Shown here: positions 7,622 through 15,223 of the stretch, piece by piece
How positions within the stretch are numbered: position 1 is the stretch's first letter
Layout of the letters: the number at the start of each line of letters is the position of its first letter
DNA from: Magnetovibrio sp.
Lineage (GTDB): Bacteria > Pseudomonadota > Alphaproteobacteria > Rhodospirillales > Magnetovibrionaceae
Assembly: GCF_036568125.1 (NCBI RefSeq)
Contig: NZ_DATCTF010000017.1
Span: 1-39,955 of the forward strand
Length of the DNA: 39,955 nt
Reading direction: 5' to 3'
Made by a program: the position numbers and the translations under genes
The notes under the pieces: generated by a model
Databases searched by the model: none
What the model saw: the letters and a program-made list of their open reading frames with translations, nothing else
Told to the model about the DNA's origin: nothing

Positions 7622-8329
7622 ATGAACACGATCACCGCCACCGCACCCGCCACCGCACCCGCCACCGCACCCACCACCGCACCCACCACCGTGCCCGAAG
7701 GCTACATGCGCGACAGTAAGGGCCGCTTGGTTCCCGAGGGCCTGGTGAAACCCCAAGAGAAGCTCGAAGATCAGACGGTGCGCGAAATTCTCAAGCACGC
7801 CGAAGAACTCAATGCCCAGATCGCCCGCTTTCGCGGCCATACCTTTGACGACGTCGCGACCTTCATGGACGTCCTCGCCGATCAGTACGGCGCGGCTAAA
7901 GGTGGCCCGAAAGGCAACATCACGCTGACAACCTACGACGGGTGCCAGCAGGTCAAGGTTCAGGTCCAAGACTATCTCGACTTCGGCCCCGAGCTTCAAG
8001 TCGCCAAGACGCTGTTTGACGCCTGCATCACGGACTGGGCCGAAGGCGCGGATGCCAAAATTCACGCCCTGGTAGACCACGCCTTCCAAGTCGACAAAGA
8101 AGGCCGCATCAACCGCGCCGCGTTGTTCGGCTTGCGCCGCCTGGACATCGACGACGATCAGTGGCGCGCGGCCATCGCCGCCGTGAACGATTCCATCCGC
8201 ATCCAGGGATCGCGCGAATACGTGCGGTTCTACAAACGCGACAAACCGACCGACAAATGGCGCGCCGTCACCATCGATCTGGCCAGCGCCCAGACGGTCA
8301 GCCCAGCGCCAACCCCTGAGAGCATGTAA
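7622..8329 (+). CDS. DUF3164 family protein
   Basis: The 235-aa product has the DUF3164 pattern: GYMRDSKGRLVPEGLVKPQEKLEDQTV near the N-terminus, a central RFRGHTFDDVATFMDVLADQYG and C-terminal ALFGLRRLDIDDDQWRAAIAAVNDSIRI ... YVRFYKR. This family is common in transposable phages in the early operon; its function is not known to me, and the old annotation as sulfate transporter is not supported by the sequence. The N-terminal TAPATAP stretch comes from a DNA repeat (7635-7694). Confidence 0.82.
   Translation: MNTITATAPATAPATAPTTAPTTVPEGYMRDSKGRLVPEGLVKPQEKLEDQTVREILKHAEELNAQIARFRGHTFDDVATFMDVLADQYGAAKGGPKGNITLTTYDGCQQVKVQVQDYLDFGPELQVAKTLFDACITDWAEGADAKIHALVDHAFQVDKEGRINRAALFGLRRLDIDDDQWRAAIAAVNDSIRIQGSREYVRFYKRDKPTDKWRAVTIDLASAQTVSPAPTPESM
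7635..7694 (+). repeat. Five tandem 12-bp repeats in the DUF3164 gene
   Basis: Five copies of CC(G/A)CCACCGCAC follow each other, the last one degenerate, and encode the (TAPA/TAPT) N-terminal linker. This is a slippage-prone coding repeat whose unit keeps the frame. Confidence 0.85.
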
Positions 8330-8358
8330 CCGAAACTTCCAACCGGAGGGACGAGACC

Positions 8359-8667
8359 ATGGACGCCAAGACCCGCAATTTAAACGATGCCATGCTGATG
8401 CAATCGATGCTGATCGCGAAGTATTTCCCGCTGCATCGAAAATTGAAAATTGCCGATGAATTTCGCGCTGCCGCTCATGAGCTGCGCCACCACGGTCTCG
8501 CCCTCCAAGCGGGTCAGATTGACGGCGATCCGCGAGACTTCCTCAAGCTGGCTTTGGAAGCATGCGCCGACCGGGGCGTGTGTGCCGCCGACATCGCCAC
8601 CATCGTCAACGACCACCAGCGCGGCCACGCCGGGCCGATGCGCAAGGCCGTGGGTGATGGCGCATGA
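8359..8667 (+). CDS. Hypothetical early protein, 102 aa
   Basis: Preceded by GGAGGGACGAGACC. Helical throughout (MLIAKYFPLHRKLKIADEFRAAAHELRHHG..., DFLKLALEACADRG). No family recognised. Overlaps the next start by ATGA. Confidence 0.55.
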   Translation: MDAKTRNLNDAMLMQSMLIAKYFPLHRKLKIADEFRAAAHELRHHGLALQAGQIDGDPRDFLKLALEACADRGVCAADIATIVNDHQRGHAGPMRKAVGDGA

Positions 8668-8765
8668 CACACGAACGCTTTTGGACTTGGGCCTTTTACC
8701 TCGCGCTGGTCGAGATCGCTTCCCTGATCACCGGCGCATTCATGACAGGACTTATTGAGCTATGA
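8664..8765 (+). CDS. 33-aa single-pass membrane protein
   Basis: ATG at 8664 and stop at 8763-8765 overlap both neighbours by ATGA. The product (MTHERFWTWAFYLALVEIAS, then LITGAFMTGLIEL) is essentially one transmembrane helix. The exact two-sided coupling makes a chance ORF unlikely. Role unknown; small phage membrane proteins may alter the host envelope or exclude other phages. Confidence 0.6.
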   Translation: MTHERFWTWAFYLALVEIASLITGAFMTGLIEL

Positions 8766-8947
8766 ACATCTCCAATTTCCACTTCTCCATCCAACACGGC
8801 GACGACGGTGCTGCGGTTCTGTCCCTTCACCACGGCGGCGATGTTTTGCACATGGAGCTCACACCCGACCAGCGTCGCGCCTTGGGATTGAACTTGCTCG
8901 ATCCCACCACCGCCGCTGAAGCGCCGGGAGAACAAGCAGATGCGTAA
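8762..8947 (+). CDS. Hypothetical early protein, 61 aa
   Basis: Begins MNISNFHFSIQHGDDGAAVL; predicted beta-hairpins then a short helix (LTPDQRRALGLNLL). Overlaps the next gene by 8 bp. No family recognised. Confidence 0.55.
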   Translation: MNISNFHFSIQHGDDGAAVLSLHHGGDVLHMELTPDQRRALGLNLLDPTTAAEAPGEQADA

Positions 8948-9185
8948 GGGCTATTTTAGCGCGATCGCGGCAGTGGTTCTTGCATCCTCACTCACCGTTC
9001 CGACCAACGAAGAAGTGCGCGAAGATCTGGACGCGGTCAGAGACCCCAAAGAGGGCGGTGCGCGGTGCCCAAAGTGCGGGCGTCAGTTCAAAACTGACAC
9101 CGGTATGGCGATGCACCTCAGCACCTATCACCAGGTTCGTATCGGCTTCGACCTTGGCCGCGTCGACGAAGGCGGAGCTGACTGA
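8940..9185 (+). CDS. Small C2H2 zinc-finger protein, 81 aa
   Basis: Residues about 43-64 form CPKCGRQFKTDTGMAMHLSTYH, a C2H2 finger with CxxC and HxxxxH. The N-terminus (YFSAIAAVVLASSLTV) is hydrophobic and may be an anchor or signal. Fingers of this kind occur in short phage proteins that bind nucleic acid. The stop overlaps the methyltransferase start. Confidence 0.6.
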   Translation: MRKGYFSAIAAVVLASSLTVPTNEEVREDLDAVRDPKEGGARCPKCGRQFKTDTGMAMHLSTYHQVRIGFDLGRVDEGGAD

Positions 9186-9886
9186 TGGCCCAGAACACCT
9201 CCGCCGCCGTCATGGCCCAGCGCGCCGCGCCGCGCGACGGTCTTGACGATTTCCCGACGCATCCCTGGGCATTGCGCGCGTTCATCGAATACATCTTCGT
9301 GAAAGCCCTGCGCCACCAGCCCGATGAAATGACGGTGTGGGAGCCAGCAGCCAACCGCCGTTTCATGTCGCGCACTCTGGCCGAATATTTCGAGCACGTG
9401 TGGGAAACGGATATTCACGATTATGGTGTCGGCGTCGGGTTCTTCGACTTCCTAACCTTGGGCGATACCTTGGGGCTCTACGACGCGCCGCCCTTCGCCA
9501 ACGGTGGGGCGCAATGGATCATTTCCAACCCACCGTTCAAGGATTTCGAGAAGTGGGTTGAACTGGCGCTGGAATGCGCCACGGACGGCATTGCGCTGTT
9601 CGGTCGGTTGCAGATGCTCGAAACCATCGCGCGCTACATAAACATCTGGAAGCGCTGGCAGGATCATACCCTTTGTGCAGCCTACATTGAGCGTGTGTCC
9701 CTAGTCGAAGGCGGTCTCGATCCCAGCGCCAATTTGCCTCAAGCCTACGCCTGGCTGGTGATCGACAAGACACAAATCCTCCCCAACCCATACCCCGGTT
9801 TGGTCACCGTCCCCACCGTCCTGATCCCGCCATGCCGCGACCAGTTCGTGCGCCCAGGCGATTACGAAGTGAGGGCTGCGCAATGA
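9185..9886 (+). CDS. Orphan DNA adenine-type methyltransferase
   Basis: The 233-aa product has DDFPTHPWALRAFIE (about 21-35), a degenerate SAM-binding motif VWEPAANRRFMSRTL (51-65) and catalytic ISNPPFKDFEKW (113-124). NPPF is typical of N6-adenine (or N4-cytosine) methylases. DFPTHPWA at the N-terminus is shared by phage-encoded orphan methylases. No restriction gene is nearby, so a role in protecting phage DNA from host restriction or in regulation is likely. The SAM motif is less glycine-rich than usual (EPAAN rather than DPxxG). Confidence 0.75.
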   Translation: MAQNTSAAVMAQRAAPRDGLDDFPTHPWALRAFIEYIFVKALRHQPDEMTVWEPAANRRFMSRTLAEYFEHVWETDIHDYGVGVGFFDFLTLGDTLGLYDAPPFANGGAQWIISNPPFKDFEKWVELALECATDGIALFGRLQMLETIARYINIWKRWQDHTLCAAYIERVSLVEGGLDPSANLPQAYAWLVIDKTQILPNPYPGLVTVPTVLIPPCRDQFVRPGDYEVRAAQ

Positions 9887-10095
9887 CCCCGAACCAACTC
9901 CGCCGATCCGCAGACGAACTTCTGATCCGCGCCGCCGAGGAAACAGACAGCGGCGTGCGCGAGGTGCTCACCCGCGCCGCCACCTCGCTGAGAAAATCAG
10001 CACAGCCCAAAATCGTGCGCGGCAGTTTCCGCTCAGCCGGAGGGCACGCGGTGAGCAGTGCGACTACGTCCGTTTCTGAAAGCGAGGGAAAATGA
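9883..10095 (+). CDS. Hypothetical early protein, 70 aa
   Basis: Start at 9883 (ATGA overlap). Two helices, TPNQLRRSADELLIRAAEETDSGVREVLTRAATSLRKSA, then a basic disordered tail. Overlaps the next gene by ATGA. No family recognised. Confidence 0.5.
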   Translation: MTPNQLRRSADELLIRAAEETDSGVREVLTRAATSLRKSAQPKIVRGSFRSAGGHAVSSATTSVSESEGK

Positions 10096-10370
10096 GCGAC
10101 ACGCTAATAGTTTCCATGAGGCTGGTATCTGGCGAGTTTGAAAGCGAACTCAAGATGCCGTTTCCGCCTAAAAATCCAGTTGAAGTCGGGGCGCAAGTCG
10201 GGGCTTGGCTCAAGATGTGCGCTGCCGGGATTGAACCGCAAACGACCAAGGGTGGTGGACGTGAACCGGGCGACTGCGACCACACTGGTAAATGGTGCGG
10301 TGATAACGACTGCACAAATTGTGCCTATCTGCCAGACGAAGAAACGTCCGATGGGAGCAACACGGAATGA
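10092..10370 (+). CDS. Small Cys-rich protein, 92 aa
   Basis: An N-terminal beta-rich segment (MSDTLIVSMRLVSGEFE) is followed by a C-terminal cluster CDHTGKWCGDNDCTNC, which could hold one zinc ion. ATGA overlap on both sides. No family recognised. Confidence 0.5.
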   Translation: MSDTLIVSMRLVSGEFESELKMPFPPKNPVEVGAQVGAWLKMCAAGIEPQTTKGGGREPGDCDHTGKWCGDNDCTNCAYLPDEETSDGSNTE

Positions 10371-10636
10371 GCAATATCGCACCTTGCAAACACTGCGGTG
10401 GGAAAGCGTCTCCATGCTCAGAGTACGGAAGCATAAAACGCGCTCACTATGTCTGCACAGGATGTGATTGCGTCGACTTCACTGCATGGCTGAAAGAGCA
10501 CTACGACAGCGCATACGCACCTGACCTAAAGGAAGCCCGCCGCCGGTGGAACAAATATCACAACGAAACGTCCCAAAACGCACAGCCGAACGAAAACGAC
10601 GAAACCGCGCCTGGGTCGATCACAGACCTTGGATAA
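10367..10636 (+). CDS. Lar-like restriction alleviation family protein
   Basis: From ATG 10367 the 89-aa product has PCKHCGGKASPC ... YVCTGCDCVDFTAWLKEH ... EARRRWNKYH. The pattern PCxxCGG, a second CxxC pair and a final W-N is that of the Lar family (restriction alleviation protein of Rac), which modulates type I restriction. Spacing between the pairs is longer than usual. Family call is by pattern only. Confidence 0.55.
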   Translation: MSNIAPCKHCGGKASPCSEYGSIKRAHYVCTGCDCVDFTAWLKEHYDSAYAPDLKEARRRWNKYHNETSQNAQPNENDETAPGSITDLG

Positions 10637-10696
10637 CCGCAATGCCCGGTCGAACTCCAATAATGGCCGGACTGCAAACGTATGGAGATTTTTGAC

Positions 10697-10948
10697 ATGA
10701 CCAGCACACGCGAATTTATCCGTAACAAACCAAAACCAACCGAAGAGGAAGCGCTCGACTTCGCACGCAGCGTAATGGCTGAGAAAGGCGCGTTCGAAGA
10801 TTGGGGTGTTTACAAGTACGAAGACGGCCTTTCCATCGACAACGCCATCAAAGCCTTGAAAGAACACGCCATCGATATGAGCGAACGCATGGCCTTGGAA
10901 AAGTGCCTCTACGCTATGGAACCAGACGACGAAACAGCCGCAGCTTAA
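10697..10948 (+). CDS. Hypothetical acidic early protein, 83 aa
   Basis: ATG at 10697 has GGAG nine bases upstream; a longer version from 10682 (88 aa) is possible but lacks a site. Sequence shows TEEEALDFARSVMAEKGAFEDWGVYKYEDGLSIDNAIKALKEHAID, acidic and helical. No family recognised. Confidence 0.5.
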   Translation: MTSTREFIRNKPKPTEEEALDFARSVMAEKGAFEDWGVYKYEDGLSIDNAIKALKEHAIDMSERMALEKCLYAMEPDDETAAA

Positions 10949-10964
10949 CGAGAGGACAGCAAAC

Positions 10965-11174
10965 ATGGGCCGCAAACAAGACTTGCTGAAAGAAGCCATC
11001 GAAATAGAAGCGCACCCGGATCAAGAAACACTTTTCAAATGCCCAACGTGCGCGGGTCTTGGAGGCGGAACCATTGATAGGAAGCGCGTTCATTGCGGGA
11101 CGTGTGGAACGGTCGGAGGGATCACACCGGCCAAGATGGTGAAGTACATGCGCCGGGAAGCGGCGGAAGTTTAG
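10965..11174 (+). CDS. Small zinc-ribbon protein, 69 aa
   Basis: CPTCAGLGGGTIDRKRVHCGTC (about residues 26-47) is a CxxC...CxxC ribbon, with basic helices at both ends. Preceded by GAGAGGA. Likely nucleic-acid binding. Confidence 0.55.
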   Translation: MGRKQDLLKEAIEIEAHPDQETLFKCPTCAGLGGGTIDRKRVHCGTCGTVGGITPAKMVKYMRREAAEV

Positions 11175-11186
11175 GAGGAATGACTG

Positions 11187-11363
11187 ATGTTTTTTACGAC
11201 AGACACAGAGACCAAACGCTGGAAGGTCGTCATTACCTTCAAGGACGGCACCAACGACACACAGGAAATCGAAGAGATATCCGCACTCCAAGAGATTGTC
11301 GAGTTCGGACCAAACTTCAACGACATAGACAACATCAACATCACCTACCAGTTGGGTGTGTAA
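11187..11363 (+). CDS. Small early protein, 58 aa
   Basis: ATG at 11187 follows TAGGAGGA at a good distance. The product starts MFFTTDTETKRWKVVITFKD and continues with IEEISALQEIVEFGPNFNDIDNINITY. I recall similar short proteins with the ISELxxIVExGPNF motif in other transposable phages. A different frame opened by ATG 11180 has no such features. Function unknown. Confidence 0.6.
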   Translation: MFFTTDTETKRWKVVITFKDGTNDTQEIEEISALQEIVEFGPNFNDIDNINITYQLGV

Positions 11364-11379
11364 ACGAGGGCTTATCGAT

Positions 11380-12126
11380 ATGTCAGCCGCACGCAAAATC
11401 AAAACCACCGGTGCCCGCAAAGGCATGATCGCGAAGATCAAGATCGGGCAAAAGCAGCTCGGCTGGTCCGATGAGATTTATCGCGATGTGTTGGACGTGC
11501 GCTACGACAAGTCCTCGGCCACGCAACTGACGATCGCCGAGCTGGAAGATTTGCTCGATCACCTCAAGCGCCAAGGTTTCAAGCCCACCAAGAAGGCCCC
11601 GGCCCGCGCGGGCAGGCGTCCGCTGGCCGATGGTGAGATGCAAGGCAAGATGCGCGCGTTGTGGATTGCGCTGTATCACCTGGGCGTGGTGCGCGAACCG
11701 GCGGAACAAGCGCTGGTGAATTTTGCCAAGCGCGTCACTGGTGGGCGCGAGCGTGGCGTCGCGGCGCTTCAGTGGCTGGACATCGAGCAGTCAGACAAGG
11801 TGATCGAAGCGCTCAAGGCCATGGCCAACCGCGAGGCCGGGGTGAGCTGGGAGCCGTATCGCTTTGTCGGCATGCCCCCGGTTTACATGCCGCGCCACCG
11901 CGTGATCGAGGCGCAGTGGCGCGTCCTGATGGATATCTGCCCGGCCTTGAGCGCCAACCAATCCCTGCGCGAATACCTCAAGGACAGCATGTTCGGCGAA
12001 GCCATTCTTTCCCAATTGACCGACGAAGAGACAGACCAAGCCATCGAAAACCTCGGCGCGCAAATCCGCAAATCGCTGGGCGATCACGGATGCCAAACCC
12101 TCAAGGAATGGAAGGCGAAGTCATGA
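11380..12126 (+). CDS. gemA: GemA family (DUF1018), Mu gp16-like
   Basis: Start at 11380. The 248-aa product has the family signature IKIGQKQLGWSDEIYRDVLDVRYDKSSATQLTIAELEDLLDHLKRQGF, then MRALWIALYHLGVVREPAEQALVNFAKRVTGG. In Mu, GemA modulates host gene expression and DNA supercoiling late in the early phase. It starts after the 58-aa gene (17 bp gap) and overlaps the next gene by ATGA. Confidence 0.88.
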   Translation: MSAARKIKTTGARKGMIAKIKIGQKQLGWSDEIYRDVLDVRYDKSSATQLTIAELEDLLDHLKRQGFKPTKKAPARAGRRPLADGEMQGKMRALWIALYHLGVVREPAEQALVNFAKRVTGGRERGVAALQWLDIEQSDKVIEALKAMANREAGVSWEPYRFVGMPPVYMPRHRVIEAQWRVLMDICPALSANQSLREYLKDSMFGEAILSQLTDEETDQAIENLGAQIRKSLGDHGCQTLKEWKAKS

Positions 12127-12443
12127 ACAGCATCGTTTTCGTTCCCGGTCGCCGTTGCGCCAAAGTCATGGCGGCTCGCTGGAAGTGCCACTTGAACACC
12201 ATCGAGCACGCCGACAAGTACGGCTATGGCTTCGACCTCACCGACCTGGAACGGATCGAGCGCGCCATAGCGCGGATGTATCCGGCGTTCATCCAACCGG
12301 GCCAGGCGCGATACCGCCTCACCATGCGCGTTGCTGGCCAGCGTATCGTTTTTATTTACGACACGGTGTTTCGTTGTCTCGTGACCTGCCGCCCCGCGCC
12401 GCGCCTGGTCACCGGGTTCGATGAGGATCAAGACCATGGCTGA
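12123..12443 (+). CDS. Hypothetical protein after gemA, 106 aa
   Basis: ATG at 12123 overlaps the gemA stop. Sequence includes CHLNTIEHADKYGYGFDLTDLERIERAIARMYPAFIQPGQARYRLTMRVAGQRIVFIYDTVFRCLVTC. Basic and mixed alpha/beta; resembles a small nuclease-like or RelE-like fold in its final beta strands (RIVFIYD), but no family can be named. Confidence 0.5.
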   Translation: MNSIVFVPGRRCAKVMAARWKCHLNTIEHADKYGYGFDLTDLERIERAIARMYPAFIQPGQARYRLTMRVAGQRIVFIYDTVFRCLVTCRPAPRLVTGFDEDQDHG

Positions 12444-13035
12444 TCAGTTGATGCTGTTGCCCCAAGCGGCGATCGACCGCAAACGCTACAAACCCAAACG
12501 CGGCCATGCGGGCTATCCCGGCGAAGGGCCAAAGGGCGAGTTTTGCAAGACTTGCATACACATCGTCAACAATGGCCGTTACGGCGGGCGCAGTTATTTC
12601 AAATGCGCGCTGACCAATTGGACCAATGGCAAGGCCACGGACATCAAAGCCAACGATCCGGCGTGCGGCAAATGGGAAGGCCTGCGCGCGTTGAGCATTC
12701 GCCAGCCTTGGCCCTGGGCGATCCTCAATCTGGGCAAGGACATCGAAAACCGCAGCCAGAATTTCAAACGGCGCGGGCCGATCTTAATTCACGCCAGCCT
12801 CACCATTGACGAGCAAGCGGTCATCGATCTGCGCGCCCAAGGCTATGAGCTGCCCACCACGTTCAAGACCGGCGGCATCGTCGGCAAGGCGACCATCACC
12901 GATTGTGTCAGCGAACATTCATCCGAATGGTTCACCGGCCCCTATGGCCTGGTCTTGACCGACGCGAAGACGCTGCCCTTCCGACCCTGCAAAGGTGCGC
13001 AAAGTTTCTTCGTCCCGAAATGGGAGGATGCCTAA
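12436..13035 (+). CDS. Cys-cluster plus ASCH-domain protein
   Basis: Start 12436 has GAGG nine bases upstream. The 199-aa product has four cysteines at about 37, 40, 57 and 77 (CKTC...C...C, likely a zinc site) followed by an ASCH domain from about 85: LSIRQPWPWAILNLGKDIENRSQ, GPILIHAS and GGIVGKATITDC. ASCH domains bind RNA or nucleotides and include nucleases and coactivator-like proteins. In phages they are common in early operons. The substrate here is unknown. Confidence 0.7.
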   Translation: MADQLMLLPQAAIDRKRYKPKRGHAGYPGEGPKGEFCKTCIHIVNNGRYGGRSYFKCALTNWTNGKATDIKANDPACGKWEGLRALSIRQPWPWAILNLGKDIENRSQNFKRRGPILIHASLTIDEQAVIDLRAQGYELPTTFKTGGIVGKATITDCVSEHSSEWFTGPYGLVLTDAKTLPFRPCKGAQSFFVPKWEDA

Positions 13036-13038
13036 GCC

Positions 13039-13398
13039 ATGGCCGAGCCGCTTCCCCACGGCCTGCAAGTGATCGCCGACGCGTCCGACGTCGAGACGGC
13101 CTTGAAGATCGCGTTGGCGCGGGGCGGATCGCGGCTGCAAATTCCGCAAAAAGCCGAGGGCTCAGTGCTGGCCGAAATTGTGGGGATTGACGCGGCGCGA
13201 AAGATCGTCAAGGATTTGGCCAATGAGCGGTTGACCATCCCGCTGGCCAAAAAGGCCTTGGCGTTTTCCCTGGCCGCGCGGGGATGGTCTCAAGAAAAGA
13301 TCGCCGTCGAGCTGAAAGTGACCCGCCGCACGATCCAGTATTGGCTGACCGGCAACACACCCACCCGACAAATCGATATGTTCGACGACTGCGCCTAA
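13039..13398 (+). CDS. mor: Mor-like middle/late transcription activator
   Basis: The 119-aa product has the Mor dimerisation half (ALARGGSRLQIPQKAEGSVLAEIVGIDAARKIVKDLANERLTIPLA) and an HTH (WSQEKIAVELKVTRRTIQYWLTG). Mu Mor has the same order, GGGQVYIPRG then HTH. It is the last early gene, as Mor is in Mu. It should bind dyad sites near -44 of its target promoters. The perfect palindrome immediately downstream (13401-13418) and again before the capsid operon (20875-20892) are the best targets. No separate C gene is visible, so this one activator may drive all late genes. Confidence 0.72.
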   Translation: MAEPLPHGLQVIADASDVETALKIALARGGSRLQIPQKAEGSVLAEIVGIDAARKIVKDLANERLTIPLAKKALAFSLAARGWSQEKIAVELKVTRRTIQYWLTGNTPTRQIDMFDDCA

Positions 13399-13400
13399 GT

Positions 13401-13447
13401 GGGCGCAACGTTGCGCCCTAACCTTGTGAGCGCCAAGCCCGCAAAAT
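13401..13447 (+). promoter_or_regulatory. Palindrome and putative Mor-dependent lysis promoter
   Basis: GGGCGCAACGTTGCGCCC (13401-13418) is a perfect 18-bp palindrome two bases after mor. CAAAAT (13442-13447) is a -10-like hexamer whose start is 32.5 bp from the dyad centre, putting the dyad near -44. The second copy of the palindrome has the same spacing. The predicted transcript would start about at the next ATG, so it may be leaderless. Confidence 0.65.
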
Positions 13448-13454
13448 CGCGGGC

Positions 13455-13946
13455 ATGACACACGAACCATTCCGCATCTACGTCTATCTGCCCACCGACC
13501 GGTGGAAACCGGGCTTCATACGCGTGTTCGATCCGCGCGGCGCTCAGGTGCTTTACGACATCCCTTGCCGGGGCAAAGCCGCTAACAAAGACGCGGCACT
13601 TTACGACAACCCCCACCGCGACCCCACCAAACCCTACGGCGACACGCCCTCCGGGCTTTATCGCCCGGCGCGGGTTTCGGCCTTTCCATCCAAGCACCGC
13701 ACCTTCGGGCACTATGCCATCTTGCTGGAAGGCCAAACCGGCGATGCGCTCAAGGCGATGCAGAACGGACGCACCGGCCTAGCCATTCACGGTAACCGGG
13801 GCGACGAGCATTTGATGGCCACGTATGGCTGCATCCGCGTGTTCGACCGCGACATGGCTTTGCTGAACGCCACCATCGACGGCCCCGTTGTCGTGGAAGT
13901 TTTCGACATTCCCAACTGGCCCGACTTTTCGGGCGTGGAGGTTTGA
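13455..13946 (+). CDS. L,D-transpeptidase (YkuD)-type lysis protein
   Basis: The 163-aa product has the YkuD catalytic signature: GLAIHGN (H112) then TYGCIRV (C126), and an upstream GDTPSGLY loop, as in bacterial L,D-transpeptidases. It lacks a signal peptide and is the first gene of the lysis block, exactly where Mu has its lysozyme; a holin pair follows. I infer that it acts on peptidoglycan cross-bridges, either hydrolysing or exchanging them, after export through the holin. The start has no clear ribosome site. Confidence 0.75.
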   Translation: MTHEPFRIYVYLPTDRWKPGFIRVFDPRGAQVLYDIPCRGKAANKDAALYDNPHRDPTKPYGDTPSGLYRPARVSAFPSKHRTFGHYAILLEGQTGDALKAMQNGRTGLAIHGNRGDEHLMATYGCIRVFDRDMALLNATIDGPVVVEVFDIPNWPDFSGVEV

Positions 13947-13947
13947 C

Positions 13948-14238
13948 ATGCTCAAGTTGATCTGGAACGGCGCGCGCATCACCTGGCGCGAATTTACCAC
14001 CAAGTCACGTTTGCTGCTTGCCGCCTTTATGATCGGCTTTGTCGCCCTGTCTGCTTCTCTGGGCTGGCTGGTCGGTTGGCTGTTTTGGCAAACCCACGTC
14101 GGCACCTGTTGGGGCGCGGGCGTTGGCGGCTTGATCGACGTTGTGTTCTTGGGGTTGCTGGTCTGGGGCACGATCGCCTGGGACCGCGACGCCGAAGGCC
14201 GCACCATGTTGGGTGAATACAAGCGGGGGCGTATGTGA
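13948..14238 (+). CDS. Small membrane protein, holin-like
   Basis: Start 13948 directly after the lysin stop. The 96-aa product has two transmembrane helices (LLLAAFMIGFVALSASLGW and GLIDVVFLGLLVWGTIAW) and basic ends. Location in the lysis block suggests a holin or antiholin. Overlaps the next gene by TGATG. Confidence 0.6.
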   Translation: MLKLIWNGARITWREFTTKSRLLLAAFMIGFVALSASLGWLVGWLFWQTHVGTCWGAGVGGLIDVVFLGLLVWGTIAWDRDAEGRTMLGEYKRGRM

Positions 14239-14873
14239 TGGGCGTCCTCGAACTGTTTTTGGCCGCGCCTTCGCTGATCAACGCTGGTCGCAAAATCTAT
14301 AACTCGGTCACCGGCGAAAATGTCGGTGATGACGTGACGCCCCAAGATTTGAGCGCACGGATTGACGACTTGCCCGCCGACCAGCGCGACGAAATCACCA
14401 AGCAGTTGATCGCCGCCAGCCTCCAGAAACAAGTCCTCGACACCCAGCGCTTTGTCGCCCTCGCTGATGGCGATGCAGAAAAACAGCGCGCCACCGCGCG
14501 GCCCGAGATTGCCCGACGCGCCATGGGCGTGATCGAGGTGTTCGCCACGACATTCAAGTGGCTGATGATCATCACCATTGCCGAGTGGGCCTTGCGGTTG
14601 ATGGTTGCGGCTGCTGGCAAGCCATTTCCCGATGTGTCGCTTTGGGCTCTTGTGGCTCAAGCTTCGCCAGTGACCGAAATGATCTGGGGGCCGCTGATCG
14701 CAAGTTTCTGGGTGTGTGCCTCGATCGTCAAAACGTATTTCGGCGTTCGTGCGGCAGACAAAGCTCAGCAATTTGAAATTCAAGCAGGCCGACCTCTGGA
14801 AAGTCACGTCGCCACCGTTGCGGCGGCAGGTTCAGGCCTCGCCGATTTGATCAAAGCAATCCGGGGGAAATGA
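14238..14873 (+). CDS. Holin of 3TM superfamily
   Basis: The 211-aa product has a soluble N-terminal region and hydrophobic segments (WLMIITIAEWALRLMVAAAG, MIWGPLIASFWVCASIVKTYFGVRAADK). IVKTYFGVR and preceding W fit the three-TM holin family of alphaproteobacterial phages and gene-transfer agents. The start at 14238 is preferred to GTG 14235. It makes holes in the inner membrane to release the lysin. Confidence 0.7.
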   Translation: MGVLELFLAAPSLINAGRKIYNSVTGENVGDDVTPQDLSARIDDLPADQRDEITKQLIAASLQKQVLDTQRFVALADGDAEKQRATARPEIARRAMGVIEVFATTFKWLMIITIAEWALRLMVAAAGKPFPDVSLWALVAQASPVTEMIWGPLIASFWVCASIVKTYFGVRAADKAQQFEIQAGRPLESHVATVAAAGSGLADLIKAIRGK

Positions 14874-15223
14874 TGGACTACGCCGCCGCCAAATTTTGGC
14901 TCGAAGTCCTGCTGCTCATCGGCATGGTCGGCAATGCGATCTACACCTGGATCGTGACGCGACAAGGGGCCAACAAAAGCGAGATTGAGGATCTCAAAAA
15001 AGAAAATCGGGGCCTGGAACAGCGGCTCTTAATTCAAGAGGCAAAGCTCGATGCGCTGCCCGGCGCGCGCGACTTTCACAACGCTTTGCAGCAAATGACC
15101 AAGATGGACGGCGAGATCGGCATCCTCAATGAGCGCCTCGCCGGGTTTAAGGAATCGATGGAACGGGTCGAGCGCCCGCTCAACCTGTTGGTCGAAGCCC
15201 AGATGAAGGGGGCCAAATCATGA
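14873..15223 (+). CDS. DUF2730 protein, Mu gp25-like
   Basis: The 116-aa product has an N-terminal TM segment (FWLEVLLLIGMVGNAIYTWIV) followed by a coiled coil (SEIEDLKKENRGLEQRLLIQEAKL..., IGILNERLAGFKESMERVERPLNLLVE). This is the DUF2730/Mu gp25 pattern, possibly spanin-like in position. ATG 14873 has better ribosome-site spacing than ATG 14870. Confidence 0.8.
   Translation: MDYAAAKFWLEVLLLIGMVGNAIYTWIVTRQGANKSEIEDLKKENRGLEQRLLIQEAKLDALPGARDFHNALQQMTKMDGEIGILNERLAGFKESMERVERPLNLLVEAQMKGAKS

Noticed and set aside
7635-7694. CRISPR-like short repeats
   Set aside because: 12-bp tandem units without spacers; they encode a Thr-Ala-Pro linker.
11180-11428. Overlapping frame beginning ATG 11180
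   Set aside because: No spacing to the ribosome site and no protein-like features; the 58-aa frame from 11187 is better.
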